Positions 27,131 to 35,398 of a DNA stretch of 50,263 bases are shown in pieces (the stretch's first letter is position 1; every line of letters begins with the position of its first letter). The DNA comes from Sedimentisphaerales bacterium (lineage in GTDB: Bacteria; Planctomycetota; Phycisphaerae; Sedimentisphaerales; Anaerohalosphaeraceae). The DNA is taken from contig JAFGPC010000161.1 of the NCBI GenBank assembly GCA_016926155.1, forward strand, positions 1 to 50,263. Direction: 5' to 3'. Below the pieces are notes generated by a model. The model saw only the letters and a list, made by a program, of their open reading frames with translations, was not told where the DNA came from and did not search any database. A program made the position numbers and the translations under genes.

Positions 27131-27742
27131 TTAGTCACCCGTGACGGGCTCTGACATTTTCATTTCGTATTTCACTGTTTCCCATGCTACTGTAACTCGA
27201 TTTCTCACAATCGATTCGACTGTGAACATGAAGGTGCGATCCGCCTGTTTGATTCGGAAGGTTTGTCTTTCCTGAACAAGAAAGTACTTGCCCTCATATT
27301 GAATCATGGTTTCTGATACCGTCCCATTAATCATAATCCCTTCGACAACCATCCGTGACAGAATCTGTCGCACTTGAGACTCCGTATCGTCAACAGGAAT
27401 CGGATCTGCAACCGGCTCCAACGGAGGTGTATTCCAGGGACCATCCCAATTGTCCGTCGAAAAGACATCCACCCCCAATTGGTCATGCCGGCCGCTTGTG
27501 AAAGGAAGTCCGACATATTCACTACGAGCTTGTAAATCGGCGCTCGTTTTTAATGGATCGACACTTGAATTGGGCGCGGCTCCCGCTTTTCCGGGTCCGG
27601 CCGCACTCTTCCAGAACACACGTACCCACATCCCTCCCATGAGAAGAACAAGAATACCCGCCATCACGACGCGGTTCTTTTTAATAGGTTCATGAGCAAT
27701 GAGCCGAGGCTCTGTTGCTCCTTGTTTTATTATCGTTTTCAT
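27131..27742 (-). CDS. single-pass pilus/secretion protein in the PilP/GspC position
   Basis: A 203-residue protein started at 27742, where GGGAG is 9 bases upstream. One transmembrane segment (about residues 20-37) is followed by a disordered Pro/Ser-rich stretch and a small beta-rich C-terminal domain (about 115-200) with GIMINGTVSETMIQYEGKYF-like strands. It sits between PilO and the secretin, where PilP (or GspC) normally joins the inner-membrane complex to the secretin. Sequence similarity to PilP is not obvious to me, so the role rests on position and topology. Confidence 0.7.
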   Translation of the reverse strand: MKTIIKQGATEPRLIAHEPIKKNRVVMAGILVLLMGGMWVRVFWKSAAGPGKAGAAPNSSVDPLKTSADLQARSEYVGLPFTSGRHDQLGVDVFSTDNWDGPWNTPPLEPVADPIPVDDTESQVRQILSRMVVEGIMINGTVSETMIQYEGKYFLVQERQTFRIKQADRTFMFTVESIVRNRVTVAWETVKYEMKMSEPVTGD

Positions 27743-27747
27743 ACGTC

Positions 27748-28296
27748 TTATCTCCCTACCAATGGATCGGCTTGACAATACACTCGAGCATCGGCAATCA
27801 GCTTAAGCCGGCCTGAAAACTCTTCATCGTTCTGCAACTCCAGTTTCCGAAACCGGATTAACCGCTCAAAACGATCCAGGGCCTGTAAAAAAGCGAACAT
27901 CTGAGGCAGAGAACCGGTACACTCCAGACTGATTGTGTTGCATTGAACACCATTGGTCTCGGTTTGTTCTCGAGGCTGAATCACCTGATCCTGCAGACCA
28001 TGTGTTTTCATCTCATCGGCAATCTGTCCCCATACCTCACTGACGTCCTGGCTGTTGATACTGATTCGCCGATTGTATTCTCGTTCAACTTCCTCCAGTT
28101 GTTCGAGGCGGGCTTGTATGGTCGCCAGTTGAACCACCAGATCATCGGTTTTTTCCATATACTGGCGCCGTTGCTCGACAATGCGATTGATCCGATGTGT
28201 CTTATGAATCAGCGGGTAATACCCGACCGCACCGAATCCGGCAATGACCGCCAGCGCCAGCAGGCCGATGACAAGTTGTTGTCTGTCAATCCGCAT
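27748..28296 (-). CDS. pilO: PilO-like inner-membrane alignment protein
   Basis: A 182-residue bitopic protein: a short cytoplasmic N-terminus, one membrane segment (about 9-27), a periplasmic coiled coil (about 30-80) and a small alpha/beta domain with the stretch SLPQMFAFLQALDRFERL, typical of PilO/GspM. It pairs with PilN in the inner-membrane alignment complex. The gene overlaps the end of the pilN-like gene by 11 bases and is followed within 5 bases by the PilP-like gene. Confidence 0.85.
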   Translation of the reverse strand: MRIDRQQLVIGLLALAVIAGFGAVGYYPLIHKTHRINRIVEQRRQYMEKTDDLVVQLATIQARLEQLEEVEREYNRRISINSQDVSEVWGQIADEMKTHGLQDQVIQPREQTETNGVQCNTISLECTGSLPQMFAFLQALDRFERLIRFRKLELQNDEEFSGRLKLIADARVYCQADPLVGR

Positions 28297-28954
28297 TCGT
28301 TCGATGTTCTCCCGCTTGATCTCGTATATTGGCCAGATAGCAGATCACTTCAAATTCGATATAGTCATGGCCTTTGATGGCCTTATTCCGCATATATCCG
28401 GGATTGATTTGATGAAAGTAGAACGAGTCTTTCAGGTTGCCGATCAGACGGGTGACTTGGGATGTGTCCATGCTCAAACCGGACATGACAAGCTTAAATC
28501 GCTGACCGGTCTCGGACAGCACGGTTGGTTCTTCTTTTTGTGTAGGACTCAGGACAACCTTTGTTTTCGTTTGCGCTTGTCCGGTTGTCTGTTCGGCCTG
28601 GATCGTCAAGCGTTTCAGCATGATATTGGAAGGAACCAGGTGGGTGATCTCCGAGACCACGGCCCCGTATTGTAATTGCGGATCAAGCGTATTCAGCAAT
28701 TGTCGTTTATGGGTCAGATTCTGAAACCGGGCATGGGTCTTTTGGAAACGATTCTGGATCGTCTCATACGTCCCCTGCACCGTTTCGGTCCGCTCGACAA
28801 ATTCCTCCCCTTTTGAAACCGATAATCCCAGAGCCAGACTACCGACTATCATGGCCCCGAACAGGCAGCCAAGGATCACGTATTGCCGGCGGTAATTCAT
28901 TTTCCGTCGTCGGCCTGACTTATACCATTCTGGAATAAAATCGACTTCTTTCAT
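28286..28954 (-). CDS. pilN: PilN-like inner-membrane alignment protein
   Basis: Started at 28954 (222 residues) with GGAAG 8 bases upstream. The N-terminal motif MKEVDFIPEWY is the PilN signature that binds the cytoplasmic protein PilM. A membrane segment (about 28-48), a coiled coil and a periplasmic ferredoxin-like domain with VPSNIMLKRLTI follow. The pilM-like gene ends 4 bases before it. Confidence 0.88.
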   Translation of the reverse strand: MKEVDFIPEWYKSGRRRKMNYRRQYVILGCLFGAMIVGSLALGLSVSKGEEFVERTETVQGTYETIQNRFQKTHARFQNLTHKRQLLNTLDPQLQYGAVVSEITHLVPSNIMLKRLTIQAEQTTGQAQTKTKVVLSPTQKEEPTVLSETGQRFKLVMSGLSMDTSQVTRLIGNLKDSFYFHQINPGYMRNKAIKGHDYIEFEVICYLANIRDQAGEHRTNAD

Positions 28955-28958
28955 AGTT

Positions 28959-30056
28959 CTATCTTCCGGCCGTCGCCAGATCATATCCTTTCATGCTCAG
29001 GCCGATCGCCACAGCCCATTCACTCAATTCCTCTTGTTCCCCGTCTCCCAGGTCCACATGGCTCAAATCAAAACCCCGCAGGGGCTGGGCAATTCGAATC
29101 TCGACGCCCAGATGCCGTCGCAGGGCATTAAGCAACGTGACCTCACAGGCCTCCCGCCCTGAAAAAACCATTTCTTCAGGACGCTCACCTCGGAACGTCA
29201 CGGCGTAATAACGGAAGCAGAGCGACACCTCCTTGGCCAGTTCTTCAATGGTATGGCTCATCGCATCGATCACGGTTTGCCGGGTTGCCGGATCCACATC
29301 GGTCTGTTCGGCATGACGCAGCTTGGAACGAAGCACACCGGCTTCGGATAAACTGATCTCAAGCCGAGTCGCTACGTCCTTATTGAGTTGCTGGCCGGCG
29401 ATGGGGATCTGCTTGATAAATGTCACTTCCTGCCCCCGGCCGATGATGACCGTGGTATATAGACTGCCCACATCCACAAAAACACTGACCAGATGCTGGT
29501 CTTCCTGCCGTCGGTGTGAGATTTGGAAACTGCGAAAAAGGGCACAAGGTACTGCATCCAGAGACACCGGCGTTAATCCGACTTCCTCGGCCAGCGTAAT
29601 ATGTTGTTTAATCGTGTTTCGATCGGCGCCGAAAAAGATTACCTCGTTTTTAATCTCGTCTCCATGATGGGCATTCCCGGCAATCAGATAACGAATTTCA
29701 TCGGTTTCATAGTTGAGCCCGAAGTGATGAACCACCTCCTCCCGCATGAATTTCTCAATCTGTTCCGGTTCCACCGTATCGAGACGAAGACTCTTGATCT
29801 TGAGGGAATCATTGGGAAGACAGGACACCACATCCCGCCGGTAAAAATCGCTGCGGGCCAGCATTTCACGAATCGCCGAGACGGTAAACTCGCGACGCAG
29901 CGCTGCATCACTTCCCAAATCCGGATCAAACCGCATCTGATCGACCGCCCGTACGTACAGGCTCTCCTCCTTCTGAGCCACCTGAATCATTCGGATGGCA
30001 TTAAAGCCGATATCTAATCCAATCGGCCTTGTATTGTCTCGATGAAATCCAAACAT
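28959..30056 (-). CDS. pilM: PilM-like actin-fold assembly protein
   Basis: A cytoplasmic actin-like ATPase-fold protein of 365 residues that recruits PilN and links the alignment complex to the motor. The N-terminal GLDIGFNAIRMIQV and the phosphate-binding-like VSVFVDVGSLYTTVIIGRG stretches fit PilM, as does FIKQIPIAGQQLNKDV. I use the ATG at 30056 with GAGGA upstream; a TTG one codon earlier is possible. It opens the pilM-N-O-P-Q-type segment. Confidence 0.9.
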   Translation of the reverse strand: MFGFHRDNTRPIGLDIGFNAIRMIQVAQKEESLYVRAVDQMRFDPDLGSDAALRREFTVSAIREMLARSDFYRRDVVSCLPNDSLKIKSLRLDTVEPEQIEKFMREEVVHHFGLNYETDEIRYLIAGNAHHGDEIKNEVIFFGADRNTIKQHITLAEEVGLTPVSLDAVPCALFRSFQISHRRQEDQHLVSVFVDVGSLYTTVIIGRGQEVTFIKQIPIAGQQLNKDVATRLEISLSEAGVLRSKLRHAEQTDVDPATRQTVIDAMSHTIEELAKEVSLCFRYYAVTFRGERPEEMVFSGREACEVTLLNALRRHLGVEIRIAQPLRGFDLSHVDLGDGEQEELSEWAVAIGLSMKGYDLATAGR

Positions 30057-30076
30057 CAATGATTGATCCTCATGGA

Positions 30077-30619
30077 CTACTGTATCGTCACATATCCGGT
30101 CACAGGCTCCACCGTCACGGTCAGGTTGAATGTATCGGCCGACAACGCGACGATCCCACCGTTCAACATCTCCAAACCTGTAGCAGGTGTCCCGGCATAG
30201 GGAGTTCCCAGATAATCAAAGGTCACCGCCTGCACGGTTCCCGAGGCGCCGGAAAAGTTCGCCGATACGATATCCACTTGTCCGGTGCGATTATCAGCGG
30301 TAAAATCAATAAGAAAGGTGACGCCGGGATTGGTAGGATGGGTAATGACAGCGCCGGTTTGATCCTGTACCTGGTATTGTTCGGAACCGGGTACAAAGAC
30401 CAGGCTGTAGTTTTGCTGGAAGGTAATTGCCATGCTCTTGGCATATTCCAGATCGGCCGCGATCATGTTGGCCGCCGTGCGGACCTGAATATCGGCCGCC
30501 GAACTGAACATGGGAACCGCCATCAAGGCCGCAATGCCCAAAATCACCATTACCACAATGATTTCGATAAATGTGAAGCCATTGTCCCGACTTCTGATTC
30601 TCTTATTTTCCGTATTCAT
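30077..30619 (-). CDS. GspH/FimT-like pseudopilin
   Basis: Started at 30619 (180 residues) with GTGGAG upstream. The prepilin peptidase site is RDNG^FTFIE (cleavage after Gly14), followed by the hydrophobic helix IIVVMVILGIAALMAVPMF. The C-terminal globular domain is beta-rich, as in minor pseudopilins of GspH type. It begins the second half of the locus after a 354-base gap and lies 20 bases before the pilM-like gene. Confidence 0.85.
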   Translation of the reverse strand: MNTENKRIRSRDNGFTFIEIIVVMVILGIAALMAVPMFSSAADIQVRTAANMIAADLEYAKSMAITFQQNYSLVFVPGSEQYQVQDQTGAVITHPTNPGVTFLIDFTADNRTGQVDIVSANFSGASGTVQAVTFDYLGTPYAGTPATGLEMLNGGIVALSADTFNLTVTVEPVTGYVTIQ

Positions 30620-30973
30620 GTTTGTTGCTCCACCACTGCAAGGATAGAGTCTCTGCAATACACTGCTGTCTTTTCGTCCGGGTCAAAGGCCCGCTTAATC
30701 TGCAGAAAGTGCCCCTCCGATAAGTTTGTGCAAATTATCAAGCCATAGTATGGTCCTCCCTCCGAAGAGGTGTGATTACGTCATGGTCTACCGGCTTGAA
30801 GTCCCTTTTTTTCAATCAAAAAGAGGGGTAAAACCGAGTCCCAGACATCGTGACCGGCACAATCGTTACAATCCGAACCATACTCTGATCGTATAATGGA
30901 TTCTTCCCGAATTGTCCTGCCATGGCGCACATTGGCAAAAGAGCATCACTCTATCTGGTTATCGGACCGGCAA
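30620..30973. other. 354-base gap in the pilus locus; leader region with hairpin
   Basis: No convincing gene is present on either strand. It probably carries a promoter or processing site for the GspH-pilM-secretin segment, but I find no confident -35/-10 pair. A hairpin of ten positions with one mismatch lies at 30803-30827 (CCCTTTTTTT with AAAAAGAGGG), without a following U-tract on the minus strand. Confidence 0.4.
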
Positions 30974-31462
30974 TTACTGCCGTTTAATCGAGGTATATTG
31001 AGCGGTTTGATCCGAACTGCTTATAAATGTATGCTCAAGCGTCGCTGTGATCCGTGTTTCACCGACCTTTGTACTATCAGCCGTCTCTCGATATGCACTG
31101 ACAGTAATCGTTCGATAATAATCATTGGGATCGGTTACGCTTTGTACGGAATTGCCGATCGTCAGATCGTAGTACTCACGAGTGCCTGTTTTGAAAGGAT
31201 GGGTCATCCGAGGAATGGGAGAGAATACATATTCGGGAGTATTATAGATTTTACTGTATTGAAGCACATAAAAACGTCCGTAAAAGAGCCCCGACATGGC
31301 GATATCCGTGCTGGTCCGGGTTTGCAGGATCATGTTGTTGCCGCAGGCCAGTTCCGAATCGCTCTTGGTCAGAAAACCCAGACCGATGATCGTAATGACC
31401 ATCACCACGACCAGCACAATCAACAGGGCCGCTCCGGAACGAGTTTTTCGCATGTGTGCCAT
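30974..31462 (-). CDS. PilX/GspK-like minor pseudopilin
   Basis: A 162-residue protein whose N-terminus is TRSG^AALLIVLVVVMVITII. It has a glycine at the prepilin cleavage site but no glutamate at position 5 of the mature helix, the known peculiarity of GspK/PilX proteins that sit at the pilus tip. The globular part is smaller than a full GspK. Two ATG codons are possible (31462 and 31453). It follows the PilW-like gene by 15 bases. Assignment rests on the N-terminus and neighbours. Confidence 0.75.
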   Translation of the reverse strand: MAHMRKTRSGAALLIVLVVVMVITIIGLGFLTKSDSELACGNNMILQTRTSTDIAMSGLFYGRFYVLQYSKIYNTPEYVFSPIPRMTHPFKTGTREYYDLTIGNSVQSVTDPNDYYRTITVSAYRETADSTKVGETRITATLEHTFISSSDQTAQYTSIKRQ

Positions 31463-31477
31463 AGTACAAATATCTCT

Positions 31478-32017
31478 TTAATAGCATTGCGACCTGAGGG
31501 CTCCACAAATCTGGTAACCGTTGGTTTGCCCGTTCATATCCAAATCAAAAAGCAGGCCGACAAATTTGGTGGCAGGAGGATTTACATCCAGTACGAATCC
31601 ACTAAAGGTCATACTTACAGAAGTATCAGAGGAATAATTTCCCAGCAATATTGTGCCGGTTGCCGAAGTGGACGATCGATACTGGATCGAAGGAAGGCTC
31701 TGCACATCGTCGGCTATTTCAATAAAGAAACGTTCGGACGCATCCTGCACGCCATCGCCATTATCATCGGACCAAAGCTCGATCCATTGTCCTGTAGCAC
31801 TGTCATAGTCCACTACTTCATCGCTGTATTGAATCAAGTCCGTAATCCGGCGGGTGGCATATCGCAGCAGGGTCTGGTTTTCCGAAAGGTTTTCTGTCTC
31901 GTGCTGGGCGGCATTCAGGGCGAAACTCAGCGAAACCACCGCCGAGAGGATGATGGCTGTAACGATCAGCGCCATCTGTAATTCCACCAGCGTGAAAGCC
32001 TTAAGTAAACAAGACAT
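31478..32017 (-). CDS. PilW/GspJ-like minor pseudopilin
   Basis: A 179-residue prepilin from the ATG at 32017 (a TTG at 32038 would add seven residues). The cleavage site is LLKA^FTLVE: Ala instead of the usual Gly at -1, with Phe+1 and Glu+5 kept. The hydrophobic helix runs through about residue 30. The C-terminal part contains WSDDNGDGVQDASERFFIEI, a possible calcium-binding loop as found in GspJ/PilW. It lies between PilX-like and PilV-like genes. Confidence 0.78.
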   Translation of the reverse strand: MSCLLKAFTLVELQMALIVTAIILSAVVSLSFALNAAQHETENLSENQTLLRYATRRITDLIQYSDEVVDYDSATGQWIELWSDDNGDGVQDASERFFIEIADDVQSLPSIQYRSSTSATGTILLGNYSSDTSVSMTFSGFVLDVNPPATKFVGLLFDLDMNGQTNGYQICGALRSQCY

Positions 32018-32050
32018 GTTTTTTCTACAATGTTTCAACGTACCGACCCG

Positions 32051-32494
32051 CTAATAAGAATAGACCGTAGTGCCAATCTCCGCCAATTGCATACCTTTAT
32101 AATAAATTCGAACTTTCACGTACGAATAACCAAATGTAACATTTTCGGTCACGGTTACTTCACGCCGGAAAAAATCATAGATAGATCCGCTCAGATAAAC
32201 AGGACTTGCAACCGTAGAGGCACAATTTTTAACCTGTCCTTCGGTCTCGCTATAGCCATTCCAGGTAGAATACACCTGGGTATACTCCGTGGCGATGATC
32301 TCCTCCAGCAGGTCCGAAGCCAGTTTGGCCGCCATTGTCCGGCGGGCGCCTTCCACCTGAACCGCTGCGCCGGAGGCAAAGGGCAGGAGAATTCCCGCTG
32401 CCGCGGCGGCCAGGATTGCTACGGCCAGCATCGCCTCAATCAACGTAAACGCATATTTATTTTGTTTCATCTTCATCGATCGCATCTTTTCCAT
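32051..32494 (-). CDS. PilV/GspI-like minor pseudopilin
   Basis: A prepilin of about 147 residues. The leader holds four ATG codons (32494, 32485, 32476, 32470) with GGAAAAG between them, so the start is uncertain by up to eight residues. The cleavage site NKYA^FTLIE again has Ala at -1. The mature helix AMLAVAILAAAAAGILL is followed by a small domain of GspI/PilV size. Confidence 0.8.
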   Translation of the reverse strand: MEKMRSMKMKQNKYAFTLIEAMLAVAILAAAAAGILLPFASGAAVQVEGARRTMAAKLASDLLEEIIATEYTQVYSTWNGYSETEGQVKNCASTVASPVYLSGSIYDFFRREVTVTENVTFGYSYVKVRIYYKGMQLAEIGTTVYSY

Positions 32495-32530
32495 AATTGA
32501 GATCAGGCACACCCCTGTCAAACGAACTGG

Positions 32531-32573
32531 ACCCCGGACCCAACCTGCTTCTACCGAGGCAGGCGTCCGGGGT
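32531..32573 (-). promoter_or_regulatory. intercistronic hairpin between pilin genes
   Basis: A 9-bp perfect outer stem (ACCCCGGAC with GTCCGGGGT) encloses an inner 5-bp stem (CCTGC with GCAGG). It lies between the second GspG-like gene and the PilV-like gene. No U-tract follows, so mRNA stabilisation or processing is more likely than termination. Confidence 0.55.
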
Positions 32574-32609
32574 GACAATCCGTCTATCCCCTAATCTGTC
32601 CGGAAAACA

Positions 32610-33068
32610 TCAGTACAGACTGTTTTGTGTACAATCGTTGGCCCTAAACTCACCCGTAGCCCCGTTGAGCCACCATCCGGTATTCACCTGACAGCAGGGT
32701 TCGGCTTCGGGATCATTCACGAACTGAATCGTATCGAGACCGTTGAACACATTGCGGGGGATCCGTTTAAGATAAGGACCAAATCCATCCTCGTCTTTAC
32801 TTGTCAGACCCGCCACAAACTGTTCGGCGTCCACCGCCCCGCCCTGCTCAGCCTGCCCGGGAAGCAAGTCGTCATGCTGAATCTTGTACAGTTCCAGTTG
32901 ACTCCGCACCTTCTGCAGGTCGCTCAACATCTCGCTCAAGCGGGCCTGCTGACTGGCCCGGCTGAATTGGGGCACCACAACCGCCGAGGTAATGCAAAGG
33001 ATGATCACTACAATGAAGATCTCCATCAGGGTGAATCCGCGTTTTTCCGTTTCGATTCCAGCTTCCAT
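32610..33068 (-). CDS. second GspG-like prepilin
   Basis: A 152-residue prepilin from the ATG at 33068, which has AGGTGG 8 bases upstream. The cleavage site is EKRG^FTLME with the helix IFIVVIILCITSAVVVPQF. The globular domain shares its layout with the upstream GspG: an LQKVRSQLELYKIQHDDLLP stretch and GPYLKRIPRNVF, so it looks like a diverged duplicate. A CCQ...DC pair of cysteine sites near the C-terminus could form a disulphide absent from the first copy. Confidence 0.85.
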   Translation of the reverse strand: MEAGIETEKRGFTLMEIFIVVIILCITSAVVVPQFSRASQQARLSEMLSDLQKVRSQLELYKIQHDDLLPGQAEQGGAVDAEQFVAGLTSKDEDGFGPYLKRIPRNVFNGLDTIQFVNDPEAEPCCQVNTGWWLNGATGEFRANDCTQNSLY

Positions 33069-33101
33069 TGTTCTATCCACCTATCGCCTTGGCCCTGGTT
33101 C

Positions 33102-33147
33102 AAAAAAAGAGCCGACCAGTGTTCGACGTTGGTCTTGACTGGTCGGC
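33102..33147 (-). terminator. intrinsic terminator/attenuator after the major pseudopilin gene
   Basis: On the minus strand a perfect 10-bp stem, GCCGACCAGT with ACTGGTCGGC and a 17-base loop, is followed by TCTTTTTTT (33102-33110). It lies 31 bases after the gspG stop and before the second pilin gene. It should end many transcripts there, leaving gspG in excess over the minor pilins. Confidence 0.75.
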
Positions 33148-33177
33148 CCGCATTGAATCATCTCTCCCAATCGGAGA

Positions 33178-33615
33178 TTAGTAACTTGACAATACTAAAG
33201 CACCGGTATAGTCTGTTGTGGCTGCAGTGATTGTTCCCTCTGCGGCGTCATAGACCCAGCCGACTCCAGCGGCGTCCGCGGCAGCAACAACATCACTGTT
33301 GACAAACTGATTGGTGGGGATACGTTCCAGATAGGGACCGTAATCCAGCGCACCGGTTGTACCACCGTTGATGTCGGTTTCATCCGTCATCTGAGCTTCA
33401 AAAGCTGCCACTGTGGGCAATTGCCCCAGGTGCTGTACCTTGTACAGCTCGATCTGAGAACGCATGGTCTGAAGATCGGCCCGCAGGCTGTTGACACTGG
33501 CTTCCTCGCTGGCATTCGTGAACTGAGGAATCACGATCGCCGCCAGAATACCCAGGATCACGACCACGATCAGAATTTCAACCAGCGTGAACCCTTTTCT
33601 CATTCTACGTTTCAT
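33178..33615 (-). CDS. gspG: major pseudopilin GspG
   Basis: A 145-residue type II secretion major pseudopilin. The leader MKRRMRKG is cut before FTLVEILIVVVILGILAAIV, with Gly-1, Phe+1 and Glu+5 all canonical. The globular part has the GspG-type stretch DLQTMRSQIELYKVQHLGQL and GPYLERIPTN. GGGAG lies 8 bases before the ATG. It opens the locus; the following intrinsic terminator suggests it is the most abundant product. Confidence 0.92.
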   Translation of the reverse strand: MKRRMRKGFTLVEILIVVVILGILAAIVIPQFTNASEEASVNSLRADLQTMRSQIELYKVQHLGQLPTVAAFEAQMTDETDINGGTTGALDYGPYLERIPTNQFVNSDVVAAADAAGVGWVYDAAEGTITAATTDYTGALVLSSY

Positions 33616-34007
33616 GTTCAGTCTCCCTAAAAATTTCCAGTACCACTCGGACAGTTTTCTTTCGTTCCCTGCTTACGCCAACGCCTCCCTGCCGCACCTT
33701 GTTTTGTCTTCCAGAGCCGATGCTGACGCCACAGAGAACATCGTTCTTCGCTTCGGCTCAACCGTCTTTACGCGACGTGCACGAAGTACCTTTAATGCGG
33801 CCGAACATCGGTCTGTTCTGTTTCGATATAGCTGTTCCAAAGAGCTGAATCAGACTAAGGAAAAGATAAGAAACAAATCCAATCCCGCCCAAACGTGGAA
33901 CCGATTCATAGAGAGAAATTTACTTTGGGATTTCTGTGCGGAACGGACAGGCGATACAAACGGCACAACCGACGCATCGACCGATAAGGAGACCGGAAAA
34001 GACCGGT
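33616..34007. other. 392-base gap upstream of gspG; likely promoter and leader
   Basis: This separates tsaE from gspG and should contain the promoter of the pilus locus. A plus-strand frame of 157 codons crosses it but has no protein-like features. On the minus strand 33746-33786 can form a three-stem structure (outer CTTCG/CGAAG, inner CGTC/GACG and CGG/CCG). A small ACCGG/CCGGT hairpin at 33992-34007 directly follows the tsaE stop and may help end that operon. Confidence 0.4.
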
Positions 34008-34496
34008 TTACGAAGGCCTTAAAACATCCCGAAGATGGGAGGGAAGATGAGAAATTTTGATTTGCCGTTTTGTGGGATGAATATGGTTCAACGTAACCAT
34101 AATAGAAGGAACACCTTTTATGGCGGAGGCGATTTTATCGGCCCATTCGATGAGGACAACTGAGCGTAGATGGCACAAATCATCGAAACCGAGCATTTCA
34201 AATTGCCGTATCGACTCAAGACGGTACGCATCCAGATGATACAGCTCCAGACCGGATTTCGTGACGTATTCGTTGATCAGCACAAACGTCGGACTGTTGA
34301 CCAGATCATCATCCGGCACGCCGGCGCCGACGGCAATGCCTTTAATCAGGTGTGTCTTGCCGCTGCCCAGCGGACCGACCACACAGAATACTTCACCGCC
34401 CTGCAGCGCTGTGCCAATCGGCCTGCCCAAAGCAATCGTTTCCTGCGGCCCCTCCGTCACGATGACGATTTCCCCATTGTCCGCCCAATCGCTCAT
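34008..34496 (-). CDS. tsaE: tRNA threonylcarbamoyladenosine biosynthesis ATPase TsaE
   Basis: A 162-residue P-loop ATPase required with TsaB and TsaD for t6A37 modification of ANN-decoding tRNAs. Walker A is GPLGSGKTHL near residue 40. The family motifs SPTFVLINEY and LYHLDAYRL follow, and VLIEWADKI is the switch/Walker B-like region. The length is normal. It overlaps thiL by four bases (ATGA), so its translation depends on the preceding gene. Confidence 0.94.
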   Translation of the reverse strand: MSDWADNGEIVIVTEGPQETIALGRPIGTALQGGEVFCVVGPLGSGKTHLIKGIAVGAGVPDDDLVNSPTFVLINEYVTKSGLELYHLDAYRLESIRQFEMLGFDDLCHLRSVVLIEWADKIASAIKGVPSIMVTLNHIHPTKRQIKISHLPSHLRDVLRPS

Positions 34497-35398
34497 AGAT
34501 GATCATATCCCCCCGGCGTCAATTCACATGTCGAACCATCGGGCATAACAATCCGCATGCCGCATAAATGGGTGACTGCCCCTATTTTAAAAATGGGGAC
34601 AGTCACCAATTTTTCGTAGTCTTGCGGCGTAATGGTAAACAACAGCTCAAAATCTTCCCCATCATGCAATGCGCCGGCCAAAGGATCCGGCTGTTGTCGA
34701 GCTGCATCTGAGATAGGAATCTGAGCGGCTTCGAGAATCGCCCCGACACCGCTTTGTGTGCAAATCCGGTTCAGATCGGTGCTTAATCCGTCGCTGATAT
34801 CCATCATGGCGTGAATCGGAACCTCTTTCGCAAGGGTGATCGCTTCGTGCACCCGTGGCGTAAACGTGAGATGTTTTCCCGCTCGTGACCCTCCCAATGC
34901 CCCGGTGACGCAAATGATATCGCCAACTTGCGCTCCGCTGCGCCGGACCGGTTCGACGCCTTCAACCGGCGTGCTCAGCATGGTAATATTAATCGCCAAT
35001 CGCTGCGCATCATCCTTCCAAACCGTGATATCTCCCCCGATCAACGGACAGTCGAACGCCTCGGCGACCCGCTGCACCCCCCGATGAATCTGCCGCAATT
35101 GTTCGGCTTCAAATCCCCTCGGCAGCGCACTGGCTCCGACCGCACACAAGGGACGCGTCGCCATGGCTGCACAGTCGCTGAGGTTGACTTTCATCGCCTT
35201 GGAACCCACCTGCTCCAGGGTATGAATATTCAGGTCGAAATGCGTTCCATCCAGCAGCATATCGGTGGTGATCAGGACCGATCCGCCATCGATACACACC
35301 TGGGCCATGTCGTCCCCGATGCCAACAGGAAACCGTATCGGATCAAGGAATGACTGAGCGGCAAACCATGCCGTGATCTGGTCTTCTTGGGGGCTCAT
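34493..35398 (-). CDS. thiL: thiamine-monophosphate kinase
   Basis: Phosphorylates thiamine monophosphate to the active cofactor thiamine diphosphate. The 301-residue PurM-like fold shows GIGDDMAQV, a DMLLDGTHFDL metal-binding stretch, GGDITVW and DISDGLSTDLNRI. The length is typical. It overlaps argH and tsaE by four bases at each end, so all three form one transcript despite unrelated pathways. Confidence 0.94.
   Translation of the reverse strand: MSPQEDQITAWFAAQSFLDPIRFPVGIGDDMAQVCIDGGSVLITTDMLLDGTHFDLNIHTLEQVGSKAMKVNLSDCAAMATRPLCAVGASALPRGFEAEQLRQIHRGVQRVAEAFDCPLIGGDITVWKDDAQRLAINITMLSTPVEGVEPVRRSGAQVGDIICVTGALGGSRAGKHLTFTPRVHEAITLAKEVPIHAMMDISDGLSTDLNRICTQSGVGAILEAAQIPISDAARQQPDPLAGALHDGEDFELLFTITPQDYEKLVTVPIFKIGAVTHLCGMRIVMPDGSTCELTPGGYDHL

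Noticed and set aside
30727-30748. Possible sigma-54 promoter on the minus strand (TGGC...TTGCA)
   Set aside because: The spacing between GG and GC is 11 rather than 10 bases and the -24 box lacks the usual CAC, so the match is too poor despite the sigma-54 activator in the window.
30896-31981. 361-codon open frame on the plus strand
   Set aside because: It lies antisense to two minor pilin genes with canonical prepilin N-termini and ribosome sites, and its own product is low-complexity His/Arg/Ile-rich with no recognisable fold.
33616-34007. Cyclic di-GMP riboswitch upstream of gspG
   Set aside because: An HD-GYP gene nearby made this attractive, but the conserved GEMM-I aptamer blocks could not be found.
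33587-34060. 157-codon plus-strand frame across the gap before gspG
   Set aside because: No ribosome site, no protein-like domain, and it starts and ends inside well-supported minus-strand genes.
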